Below, one piece after another: positions 1 through 11,352 of a stretch of 64,000 bases of DNA (position 1 is its first letter; each line of letters starts with the position of its first letter). Source of the stretch: Kudoa neothunni (lineage: Eukaryota; Cnidaria); NCBI GenBank assembly GCA_964304625.1, contig OZ199840.1, forward strand, positions 1,240,001 to 1,304,000, read 5' to 3'. The notes under the pieces are model-generated. The model was not told where the DNA came from. It did not search any database and saw only the letters and a program-made list of their open reading frames with translations. A program made the translations under genes and the position numbers.

Positions 1-1519
1 TCAACTTTATTTTACAAATTACCGAGATTATTTGACTTAATATAAATGATTCAAATAATAATCAGAATAAATCGATTGAAAACATCTTTGAATGATTTTA
101 GATGAAAAAGTAATCGCAAGTCTACAGTTTACAGCAAGGAACATATTTATAAATATTTGATTAATGTTTAAAAAAGTAGCATTCTGTTCCTTTCTAATAA
201 TTTTACGAATGATTTCAATTTGGTTTAAACAAATATCTTGGAATGCTAAATTATAATTATTCTACTTCAACAAAATTCTGTAAATTTAACCCTCCGAGTA
301 AAGTAAGTTCCATTTGGAGCCTAGAGTTTTTTCGGATAACCTTATTGACTGAATATTTGACTACATTTTCAAAACGTCTTGCCATACAATATATACGTTT
401 TAACAATAGTTTCACATTAAAATGTTTTTAGCAAATGCGTGGCAATGCTTAAAGTCAATAAAATTTGAGATTTATTAATTTCAGAATGACTTGTATTAAA
501 TATTTTAGATATTAACATAAAAATGTCATTTAACTGTTAATATTAGTTTAATTCATATTACTTATTAATTATACAGATTTATATGATTATTTCGAAGTTC
601 AAGTAATTTTATTTTAAATAATACAATAGAAAAAAAATTAAAATATAAAGGGATAGTGTCACATAATGCAAGAATTTTGTAATAGGACAATAGTTTCTAC
701 AAACGTGAGTATAGTACTTTTAAATTTTAGTTAAGATAATTCGATTGGATTATATAAAATTCAAATAAACAAAACACATCGAAAAATAACAAATAGTAAT
801 CAAATCCACAGTTTCTGCATGCACATACTGAATGTTTATCGCAACGAAGGGTCATATATAAGCCATATTTCAACTAAGTTTTTAATGCTGGGAACAAATA
901 CACATAATATACCCCCAATTTTATTATTATTCTCATATGTTACATTTCGCTTGCGAATTTTGCCTAATGCTTTCAATTCGATACATATATGTTTGTTTCC
1001 GCGATTTTTCTTTTTTCTGAACGGATCGGTTAACTCAAAGAAAATTATTCAAATAATCCCTTGGATGGTGTTTATATTTTAAAATTTTAATAGGAAAGTT
1101 AAAAATTATTCAGATATTTTTTATATTTTTGTTTGATAGAAGAATAACAAAGACATAAATATGGAGAATTCGACGTAAATAAGGGAAAATACATCGTAAT
1201 ATCATTTGGCGTTCAAATAGATCCATTTTACCGGAGGGTTAATTACTACATAAATTTTTTGAGCTAATAAAACTTTCGCCATGCTGAATCAATATTTGAA
1301 ATGAGAAGACACTAAAAATAACTCAGCTTCTAATCCGTTATGATAATAGAAAAAAAGGATTGATTAAGATCTTATAATCGAAAAATTCTCGTTTGTAAAA
1401 ATATGACCGAAAAGGATAAAAAATCTATTTATTTTAAAGCAAACATACAAAATGGATGGTGACAATACAAAAATTTATTAATTAAGAAAATAATCGAACA
1501 TTAATTTCCCCCTTTTTCA
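1..1519. other. AT-rich intergenic stretch
   Basis: I see no gene here. Two short open frames (243-431 and 819-1082) have no recognisable domain and no coding-like composition. Confidence 0.5.
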
Positions 1520-2001
1520 TCATATATAGTTCGTTGGTTTCATGTCACCATAATAATGACCCCTGATCTCAATCACCGGGTGATCTTCCATAGAGTTTGT
1601 GTGAGTTGGAGGATATACCGGGCCATAAGGTTGAACATAATTTATATTGTTGCTTGGATGGCATTCATGCCCATAGGGGGGATATGGTTCGTTCCTATGA
1701 TGGTGCACGTGAACTGGAGCATGTAAAACAGAAGGTGGAAGCTCGCCACCTAAATATATCATTAATTGTACATGTTGATAGAAAAAAAATATATTTAATA
1801 ATTTTGGAACCCTAACAGAATCATTAATTAAACTTTAATGTCTATGAACGTTATTGTGTTGTAATTACTTATGACTTTTTCCCGCAACTGGAAATGCTTA
1901 ATGAGTGAAACAATAATAGCAATCAATATCACCAAAAAGAAAATCACGAATAAAACGATAAAGAGTATCACAACTGCTGGAAGATGGTCCGTGATATCCA
2001 T
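1520..2001 (-). CDS. Small single-pass membrane protein, copy A
   Basis: I do not recognise the family. The two-exon model is exon 1 2001-1869 (133 nt) and exon 2 1749-1520, joined by a 119-nt GT-AG intron in phase 1, giving 120 residues. The start is MDITDHLP, followed at once by a strongly hydrophobic stretch (about residues 9-33), then basic KHFQLREK. This suggests an uncleaved signal-anchor with a very short N-terminus outside the cytosol and a cytosolic tail. The tail is rich in His, Pro, Tyr and Asn and ends MKPTNYI. Copy B at 6160-6603 has the same exon 1 length, intron phase and MDI-x-D start. That shared structure is the best evidence that this is a real gene. Function unknown. Confidence 0.7.
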
Positions 2002-2375
2002 TATTTTAGCTTAATAAGCGGATAAGATATTTATATTTATAGAATAATCCCTATCGTATTTAGGACTGAATACTCGAAATCTGGGATTAAACGTTTATGA
2101 CAAAAATAATGAAAACATCACGAAGCTTTTGGATAATACGTGCATTCTGTAGAAATAAGGCATTCCGTCTGCCTGTCTGTCCATGTGTCAGTGTGTACTC
2201 AATTTGAATGTACAACAAAATTATATCCTTAATAAACCGATATTTATGGAACATTTATTAGTTAATGATATTTTAATTGATATAACCTCCACAGGCATTC
2301 AAAAATTGCGATTTTATTGGGTTTAATTTGTTAATCGGATTACATTATTTGGCAAATAGAATTAAAATCCACTTA

Positions 2376-4306
2376 CAGTCGTGCCTCGGTATTGCGTAGT
2401 AGGTCATTATCTTTTGAATTTGGTCTATTTTAATTAAATTGAAAAATATATTAGGTATATTAATGTTAATATTATAAAATGAATGTACAAAAAAAAATTT
2501 TTTAAATAACCGAAAATATATATTTTTCGATAGTGCGCAGTAAAATTGGCAATGTCCAGAATGCAGCGAGATATTGATGAGAAGAATAAAATTATTAGTT
2601 ATTATAAATTAAATCGATTAAAAGTGGGGAGAAATGACCGCAATGAAATCCGGACTAAGTATTCAAATGTTTTAACTTTATATTAATAAGAACGATATTT
2701 CTGTTACGAATATTCAACTCTCAGTAGAGTTCTCTCAATGGAATAAAAAATTACTGATTTCAGTATTTCCAACAAGAGACAGCGATTTTCTAGTGGTAAA
2801 CATGAAGATGTCGATATCGTAGTTTATAATTGGATCGTGATTGCCCCAAAAAATAAGAAACAAATTTCTGGCGAAACTATAATAACGAAAACATTGTCAA
2901 TCGCCAACGAAAAGAATATAGACAATTTTAATGCAAGTAGAGGATGGTTGACTTTCTTTAAAATTAGATATGGGATTCGTTCCGTAAGACTCCACGGGAA
3001 GCATCTAGTGCTGACTCTTCTTCAGTAATGCCTGGAAATTTGAGAATAGAGATATTCTGCAAAGTTACGATCCAAAAAATATTATTAATGTTGATGAGAT
3101 TACGATTTTTTTAACAACAAATTAATAAGCGGACTTACGTGTTAAAAGCAGAACAAGATGCCCGAGGTTCTAAATATCCAAGAAGCGTGTTGCGGTTTTA
3201 GTATCCGCGGTCTCAGATGGTCTGAAATTCCATTATTTGAAATTGGTAAATATCAGAAGCCTCGTTGTTTTAAAAATATCTCGCATCTACCAATTGAATA
3301 TTTCGCATAAAAAATTAACGCATTATCGCCTCTATCTTTATTAAAATTATGAAAAAATTTAACAATATGTTTGAAAAAGAGAATAGAAAAGTTTTAACCT
3401 TATTAGACCAATGCCCCTCCCACCCTAAAGACATGGGCGGTCGAACAAATATTAAATTTGTATTTTTGCCGAAGAATACCACATCAATATTACAGCATTG
3501 TGATTTAGGAATAATAAACTCATTAAAAAGCAATTATATCAAAATTCTCCATTCAATTAATGTATTGGATGATAATGAATTAATATTAAAAAGTTACACT
3601 TCATTCGATAGTTTAAAAATGTTAAAAAATGCATGGGTTAATGTTTTGACGGAATCAATTATTAATTGTTTTAAAAAGTCAGGTGTTTTTGATGAAGGTA
3701 ATTTTTATTAAAATTATTAAATATATGTTTAATAGTATCAACGACTATTCAAGAATATGATAACATTAATGAAGGTATTTGAACAAAAATTATTTTTCTA
3801 AAATTAACTAAACTCATTTGATGATGTATCATCTTCTGAAATTAATGAAAAAGTTCACGATAAAGAAAACTCTTCTCCCGTCATTAATAGCGATAGCGAC
3901 ACAGATGATAAATCTGATAAAGAAAACACTGAAACAGATGAAACTATAAAGAAAAGTCTCTACAAAGAAAATTTAAGAAGCAATACAAACTTTGAGAGAA
4001 ATTTGTATCGCGGAAGAACCAGAAGGTTTATTCTATCTACACCATGTAATGAACCGACTAATCTCAATAATAAAAAAAGTGAAATCCAAATTATCATAAC
4101 GAATTTGTTCACAAAAAATAAAGATAGTTGTCGTTTAAAACCTAACTTATATTTTTTCTGGGTTCTATGCATTAGAATATAGATTAAGTCATAAAAATAC
4201 AATTTCCCTCCAATGCGCTTACGCGTTCCTCGTTATTGCGTATTAATTTCGTATTGTGTAATAAAATTGAAACCCCGATTTACTTTGCAATATCTAAGTT
4301 TGACTG
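2376..4306 (+). mobile_element. Decayed pogo/Tigger-type DNA transposon
   Basis: The left end CAGTCGTGCCTCGG starts right after TA (2374-2375). The right end, an imperfect inverted copy (GCAATAT then GACTG), stops right before TA at 4307-4308, as expected for the Tc1/mariner-pogo superfamily. The 1.93-kb interior encodes pieces of a Tigger-like transposase in several frames. A second left-end-like segment near 4225-4245 may be a nested or rearranged terminus. Confidence 0.8.
2837..3711 (+). pseudogene. Tigger-like (CENP-B/DDE_1) transposase, broken
   Basis: The fragment 2837-3028 resembles the CENP-B-type DNA-binding domain (NASRGWLTFFKIRYGIR). At about 3065-3110 the text NVDE marks the first catalytic Asp region. 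The frame 3349-3711 carries LLDQCPSHP (second Asp) and LPKNTTSILQHCDLGI (third Asp), the classic DDE_1 block order. Frameshifts and stops between 3028 and 3349 break the reading frame, so the element is dead. Confidence 0.8.
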
Positions 4307-4308
4307 TA

Positions 4309-6159
4309 TTTCGGAATGATAGTCCTTTGAAGTTAACATGGCTCTTTTATTCTATAATCATGCGTAATTTGAATCATGCCACCCCATCTATCAGTATACA
4401 TAGAGCAGTTGTGGTCATTTTGGTGTGTACGTAGATACACTTCTTTTACGATGACTTATTAAGACATTTGGTTTGATAAGTAACCATTGAAGTATTATTT
4501 GCCCTCCCGGGACGACACATATTTTTGCGTTTTTATTTTTATAGGTTTTGAGCATTTAGTTTAGATTTCTATTAATCGATTTTCAGATAATAGCTCTCAA
4601 TTACATTTAAAATTATCGCGAAAATCAATCTTAACCTGCGCTGGTAATGGATGATGGAATTTTTATAATTTTTATGTCAGCTAGGTAGAGATTAGTCGAA
4701 TGATCAATTAAATTTTTAACCAATTTTCCTTTACTTATTTATTTGAAAGATAATTTTTATTATCTGTACCATACAAAATTATACTTTGGTCCAAATGTGG
4801 GTAATTATAAAGTTTGAGACCCCTAAAAATCATCCCTCGGCGCATTTTTTTTTGCTCATTTTACGAGTTTATTTTTAATGAAATAAATAAATAAATAAAT
4901 TTGGGATATAAAATTTCATGCTCGGAAAATAGCTGAAATTGTAACAAAATCATATCCCACTTCAAGTAAAATCGTTCCCGGGCGTGATCTCGTATGTTTA
5001 CAAAAACTTGCTAATTGCATTTCTCATCACATATTTTATCACGTCCAGTATTTAAAATTACTTAAATTATTTTTTAATATAATTATTTTACCAAAAAAGA
5101 AATTAAGAGTACTATGAAATGATGTTATATTTTACAAAGAGAATAAATTAATTTATTCATATTCCAAAATGTGAAACGTAAATTTGACTATTACTTATTA
5201 TGTGAACATGTTAATTTTAGAATATATATTTTATTTATTTATTTGTATTTAATAAATTAAAATTTATGACCGAATTTGTGTCAAAATTCTAATATGGAAA
5301 ATTTTGATATCGTTTAATTTTTATAATAGGTATTTTAATACATGAACTACCTTACGAAAAAATTACCAACTATTGTATTAGTCATAAAATAAAAAATTAC
5401 ATATGGCAATTATCCAAATATTGAATAATTGATTTGTGGGATTTTTTAAATGAATCAATTGAAGATATTACGTGTATTTTAAACAATTTCTTTAGTGCTT
5501 TATTTGAGTAAATATACAAACTCTATAATGTTCAAATATACATTTTTATGGGTTTTTTAATAATCAAAATTACAAAAATGCATTACTTTTCCCAAAATGA
5601 GAATAAACATTATTCGAGTGTCAAATGGATTAAATGATTTTTGCAATTTGTTCGCTATATAATCCTTATCTATTTTTAAAAATCTCCATATAATTTAAAT
5701 TAAAAGAAATACATCTGCCGATGTAATTTATGTTATTATAATCTTTTAACTAACTTATTCGTATGATATTTTTTCTAGGATTGCATGTTAGCATGTAATT
5801 GTTTATTTATTCGCATTATTGATTTTTTCTTTAACGAAATTCAGAATATGTGTTGACAACATTTATATATACATGTTTGTATTTTATAAATGCACTATGA
5901 AAGCACCAATTTGTAATTCAATAACTAGCCGACTACAAAATCTATGGTAATGTTAATTTAGCAGTCGTTAATATTCAACATAAAGCAAGATGTCAGAAGT
6001 AAACAATTTAAAAATTCATTTAATAATCCAATGAACTAAAAGTTAAATTGTAAAATTATATAAATATAATGAAGCAAAATATAAATGAGTTCAAGTGAAT
6101 TGCTCTGTCTTGATTTTATTGGCTCTTCATATTTAACAAAACATTTAGACACGATATTG
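4309..6159. other. AT-rich intergenic stretch with AATA repeat
   Basis: No supported gene. A short (AATA)n run lies at about 4881-4901. Confidence 0.5.
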
Positions 6160-6603
6160 TTATCCAATAATTCTAATTTCTAAGTGGTCAACATTAGAAT
6201 TATTTTGAGCCAAAGTCACGACTGGGAAATAAGTTTCATCGAGACTTATATGATGACTTGTGGGGTCATCATATCCATAAGAAAAGCACGACTCATTTTT
6301 CTGATGGTTTGAGTGAATTGGAGAGGGTTGTGGAATGGAAGCTACAATTTCAGCATCGAAATTATTTATCAATAATTCCCGAATATACAAAAATTATTGA
6401 AACAATGTTTTAGTTGTTATTTTATAAAAAAAATAAAAATATGTTATAATTTTAACTAATAATTGAGTACTTGTTACATTTTTCTTAATTTCGGACCTTC
6501 TTACAACGGTAATTATAAAATTTATTGAGGTAAGTAGAAAAAAAACAGCGGCTATAAAAACAATTGCCGTCAAAAACGTTGGAAAATCATCTTGAATATC
6601 CAT
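6160..6603 (-). CDS. Small single-pass membrane protein, copy B
   Basis: Paralogue of the 1520-2001 gene. Exon 1 6603-6471 is again exactly 133 nt, the intron (6470-6342, 129 nt, GT-AG) is again phase 1, and exon 2 is 6341-6160, giving 104 residues. It starts MDIQDDFP, then one hydrophobic segment (about residues 9-33), then basic RRSEIKK. The tail shares only weak similarity with copy A (DHLEIRIIG here, DHPVIEIRG there). Conserved exon geometry with a diverged tail points to an old tandem duplication. Function not recognised; the topology suggests a membrane-anchored protein with a cytosolic tail. Confidence 0.7.
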
Positions 6604-8629
6604 TTGACTAATTCACTCAATTTTCAAGATGATTTAACGGATTTTATTAAGGTTATGGCTAATAGTATGTGAAGATTAAATCCTAACAATTCCTATTTAA
6701 TGTGATATATTTTTTCAGAATTAACTAAAGTTAATTAGTTACCCTACTTAGATGCAAAATGGTCATTCATAAATATTTTAATCCATAAAAAAACTAATAT
6801 TACATGAATATCATTATTTAACAATAGTTCGTTCTAATTATTAAATATGGAGGTCTGAAACGTGACCTCCTGATAAACTAAATCTTTTGTTCAATAACTA
6901 TCATTAAATAATACAGAGTTATATATAAACTTGAAATATTTAATTAGCAACAATTATTTTAAATTTTATAAGCCGATTAGAATTTTTTTATGATTATTTA
7001 AAGCGACGTAATGGATAGAGACAACAAAGTAATTTATTTATTTAAATTAAACGCATTAAAATTGTCGTCTTAAAATTATAATTCTTAAATGATAAAATTG
7101 TTTGTCTGAATTGCTGCATCTGCCAGACAACACTATGACAATAATTAAACAGGTAATCTATTTACAGGTAATAATATTTTGTATCTTAATTATATAATTT
7201 AAAGCTATTTGATGATTCTAACATTATTGGTTAATCTCCTTTAATTACCATTAATATTTCTTTAGGGTCTATAACAAGAACACTTCTCTTTATCGTATTA
7301 AAATCCCTCAACTATCCTAGTGGTGTTTTTAATGATTTTAAGATAACATTAAAATTTCATTGAAATATATAGAATCTTACAACTAGCCTTTACACTGATT
7401 GACTTTGACATTAGTTGGGAGTATTATCTTGATAGAAACCATAAGGTTTTATTTGCATTTTAATGTACACACACACTCGTAGATTGGTCTCGGCTTTATT
7501 ATTTGTTGAGGGAAATTTTGGCGAAAAAAATGTTGCCAATCTACAAGAACTCATGAAAAACTAACGATCTAAGCAGGAAAAATGCATTATGAGACAATTT
7601 GTTTGAAAATATACAAATTATTCACATTCGATATGGTATTTTTGATAATATACTTCCAGTAAATTACTTAAAGAAAATAGCATTTACTATCCTTTATTAT
7701 TAAATAATAATTTTTCAACCATAAGACGAACTTATTTTCATAATACCATTTCAAAAATTCGTGTAGTAAATAAATAAATAAATTAATTAAATTTACAGAA
7801 AATAACCCTCATTATTCCATTATAGTGAATTTATTATAGAAATAATTAAAACTCTGCCTTATATTTGTTAAAATTTATGTTCTTCCCCAATAGGATTTTA
7901 AATTAATTTATAATCAATGAATTTATTAAATCAATAGGTTATTAGTAAACTCTATCTGGTATCAGTAGGCTTTGTTTTACTTTCCTAGCAATGCCCTCTG
8001 TTACCACGAAAATTAAATAATAGAAAAACTTCCCCCAAAGTATTGACTCTAAAATAATTTTTTATAATGCCCAATATAATTCACTTAGTATACATAGGAA
8101 AATTTGTTCTTGCTAAAAAAAGAAAAATGCTGTAGACATTCTCAAGATATACCTATTACCAATATTTTAGGAAATATTACCCCATACAAATTTATTATAG
8201 ACTACAGATTTATATCAAGAAATGTTAATATCTGTAGATAAATAAATCTTAACATGATGATTTGATTTGGTTATCGCCGTTATAATAACACTAATCTTAT
8301 AAATACACACGCACGCGCAACCTCATTATTTATTCTTACGGTCCCTTTTTACTAACTGCACACACATGCATTCTATATAATATATTGTATTGAAATGTTT
8401 TTATAAAATAATCTACACACTTGGGAATAGAAAACATTATTTATAATGAAAACTACGCACTATGGATTAAATTTATACAGTCCAATAGATAAGACCATAT
8501 TTTTATTAAACTAATTTTGTTTATTAGTAGTGCATAATTTTGATTTGAAATTTAAAGAAATCAAAATCGATTAAAAGATAAGCGCCTAGAGCAAAAGAAC
8601 ACACAAATAGAATGAGTCAGCACGACTAA
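6604..8629. other. Intergenic stretch
   Basis: No supported gene. A short ACGCACGCGCAAC run lies at about 8307-8320 and resembles the promoter motif described elsewhere, but no start codon with a usable frame follows. Confidence 0.45.
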
Positions 8630-8641
8630 ACGCGTGCGCAA
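8630..8641 (+). promoter_or_regulatory. NRF1-like GC palindrome before SEC61G
   Basis: ACGCGTGCGCAA lies 12 bp before the SEC61G start codon in otherwise AT-rich DNA. The same 12-mer stands 13 bp before PRKCSH at 48042-48053. It resembles the NRF1 core GCGC-x-TGCGC with one or two mismatches. The role in transcription is inferred. Confidence 0.5.
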
Positions 8642-8653
8642 CTAACAAATAAA

Positions 8654-8905
8654 ATGGATCTGGCTGAGGATTGTGTCAAAACTGTTCGCGAATACGCCAA
8701 AAACTCTGTCAGATTAGTCAGAAGATGCACCAAACCAAATCAAAAAGGCATATTTTGGCTTTAGAGAGTTTTATTTTAAACCTTTTATCCTGTAGAATTC
8801 ACTGAGTCTGCAGTTGCCGTTGCACTGGGTGTTTTCGTTATGGGATTCACTGCCTACCTTGTTAAACTCGTCCATATTCCCATTAACAAACTCATTGTTG
8901 GATAA
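8654..8905 (+). CDS. SEC61G: Protein transport protein Sec61 subunit gamma
   Basis: Gamma subunit of the Sec61 translocon in the endoplasmic reticulum membrane. It clamps the two halves of Sec61 alpha during co-translational protein import. Exons 8654-8747 and 8796-8905 give 67 residues, the usual size. Residues 16-31 (KNSVRLVRRCTKPNQK) and the end (VKLVHIPINKLIVG) match the family almost residue for residue, and the single transmembrane helix lies between them (about residues 36-55). The 48-nt intron has a GC donor (G-GCATAT) and TGTAG acceptor; only this junction gives the conserved PNQK-EFTES reading. The gene stands alone, with a GC-rich motif just upstream. Confidence 0.95.
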
Positions 8906-9852
8906 TTGCTCTAATCTGAAAATTTTATAGTTTTTGTTGTTTTTTGTTTTATTGGCCTGCTTTCAACCATACTTCTTGCTTTTTGTTGTCTACCGCCAAT
9001 TATTGTTAATTTTAACGTGTTTTCAAAGATTTTATCTGCAAAAATCATTTTTGAATAGCGTATTTATTTTAAGGTCGGCTTCTATTGTTGGGTAGTTTAT
9101 TACATGATAATTCATGGTCAAAAAGTTTTATTAATGAGGAATATTAAATTTTAATAGATATCAAAAACTTCTCTAAAATAAATTTTAACGTTAAATCAAT
9201 CAGCGAGAGTTTTTGTAAAAGTTAACGTATATATTGGGGTCGATTTACAATAATAATCACAATGTTTAAAATAATACTCATTTCGTAGATCCAATTAAAA
9301 AACTGGACTATTGTACCCCTTTAAGTTAAAGTGATATTTCTACAATCGATTGGAAATAAAAATATAAAATTCTATTAATATGTTCATGGTTTAAAAATGG
9401 GAAATCGAGAAATAAATTGTATTATTATTTTTAAAATAAGTATTTTCTGCTTGCTTCTTTTACTCAAATTGAACAGGTAAATATTTAATGTCTTTAAAGC
9501 ATGAATTTTTATGGTAACTACTCAAGGGGTTATCTGAAAGACCCTCAGATATAGACACACACAATAAGCCCATGATTCTTTTTTAAGTCTCTTTTCTAGA
9601 TAGGAATTAAATTGCAGATGTGAAAAAATTTTACGTTAGTAAATTTGTACACATCAAATAAATTTGTCTTGTTTTGTTGATAGAGTAGTTTATATATGAA
9701 TTTTACAACAAAGCTAGTAAAAGATATTGTAGCAATATTATTCAATTTAAACTGCTAGGCTTATATTTTTGTGGAAATATTATAGGACTTCTTAATATTT
9801 TTACATAGCAGAAATACATAAGAGATTTAAAACTCGAAAAATTAATGCGTTA

Positions 9853-9867
9853 GCGGCTTTCAGCCGC
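9853..9867. repeat. GC triloop hairpin
   Basis: GCGGCT-TTC-AGCCGC forms a perfect 6-bp stem with a 3-nt loop. It is one of several hairpins with the same shape but different stem sequence in this window (35884, 44523, 59994, 60015). Confidence 0.6.
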
Positions 9868-10019
9868 AAACTACTGAATATATATATATAAAAAAGTAAA
9901 TTTTTCCTAACTTTTAAATGATTAAATGATTTCTAATGCTATCGTGGATGTAGTTAATTAAAATAGAGGATTTAATAAATTAGGGTTGGCGTCGAACAAT
10001 TATAAAATATCGATAACCT

Positions 10020-10046
10020 TTATATATATATATATATATATATATA
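10020..10046. repeat. (TA)n microsatellite
   Basis: Uninterrupted TA dinucleotide run. Confidence 0.9.
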
Positions 10047-11155
10047 AATTTCTTTATGAATTACTTTTTTATTAGAATTTTTAATATTAATAACGAAAAA
10101 TTGATCTCATAATTATAGAAATGATTACTACCCTAAAAATCATTCATACGATAAGAAAACTTGTAAGTACGTAAAATCAGTAGTCTACTATATTTGATAC
10201 TTGAGATTTAATTCTTTCATAATTTCCTTTAATGTTAGCCTGTTGAATTTTTGATTGTATACTGCCTCATTTTTAATTAATTAAAAAAGTTAAACAGATT
10301 ATGAATCAATTTAGCGGCTCCATTTTTATCTCCACTACCTTAACCATCTAATGATCTCAAAAACAGTACCAAATCGAACTGACGCTTTAATGATAAAATT
10401 ACTCAATTATTTTATTGGTTAGTGTATGTAAAAATAATTTTTTGGCGAATAAAAATGATTATTCAATTTAAACTTGTCATAACATAGGAATCATACATTA
10501 ATTATGCGAAATATTTTAAAATTAATCTCGATTTTGGCAGTATAGAAGAATACCGGCGTTCTTCATAAGTGTACATACAAAAAAAGTAGTATTGGCGATC
10601 AGTAAAATATTCATTAATTATTTAAAAATAACAAAAGTTAGTTTTGACTCGTGCAAGAAAATTTCTAGACAAAAATGGAACAATATATCATATATCTTTT
10701 TGAGGCCATTATGAGGTTTATTTCTTTTTTTGTTTCATAATTTTCTGTCCCATTTTGATTTCTGTGTAAATTGTTTTGAGAAATAAATTCCCTATTTAAC
10801 ATAAAGTCAAAAGTAAGGAACAAATCACATTGGTTGATGTTTGCAAATCTTAATAAAGAAGGCCAGCTCTTATAAATAAATTTGCTGATCAATTATTCAT
10901 TTAATCGTTAAATATTTATTAACGAGACCAATTAAAAATTTATTAGTCCTTTAAAACGTTAATTTAAAAATAATCTAATACAGATGTCATTTTCTTGGAT
11001 TAACCACAAACAACTGAAAATAATAAATATTATTTAAATTCGATTTTAAATCATACAATAAGATATAGTTTATTAAAACTATTATCTTAGATTATATTTA
11101 TCCATTAACAGATCCTTACTTCTAATTTTTGATGCTTGATTCAGGCACATGGCGC

Positions 11156-11187
11156 CAGGGTATACAAGGTATGCAGTGCATACCCTG
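11156..11187. repeat. Overlapping inverted repeats, possible transposon end
   Basis: GGTATGCA-G-TGCATACC (11168-11184) is a perfect inverted repeat, and CAGGGTAT (11156-11163) pairs with ATACCCTG (11180-11187). The two foldings share bases and are mutually exclusive. Together with the flanking GGCGCCAGGG this resembles hAT-type termini. The partner end was not found. Confidence 0.4.
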
Positions 11188-11352
11188 ATGGGTACAAAAC
11201 GAAGAAAATTTTTCTTATAAACAGTTTTACTTTAAATCAATATTATTATATTGATTAATTTGCGTATTTTGCATAAGATAATAAAATTGTGACAATTTTT
11301 CGACAGAATATGCGCAACCTAGCCTAGCATTGTTTCCAGAGCGCCCTATTAA

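Larger units (their letters stand above)
8906..11348. other. Intergenic stretch with hairpins and (TA)n
   Basis: No gene seen. It holds a GC triloop hairpin at 9853-9867, a TA microsatellite at 10020-10046 and an inverted-repeat cluster at 11156-11187 that looks like a transposon end. A 75-codon minus-strand frame at 10665-10892 has no recognisable features. Confidence 0.5.

Noticed and set aside
8304-8322. NRF1-like ACGCACGCGCAAC as the promoter of an unseen gene
   Set aside because: No usable frame or exon chain follows on either strand.
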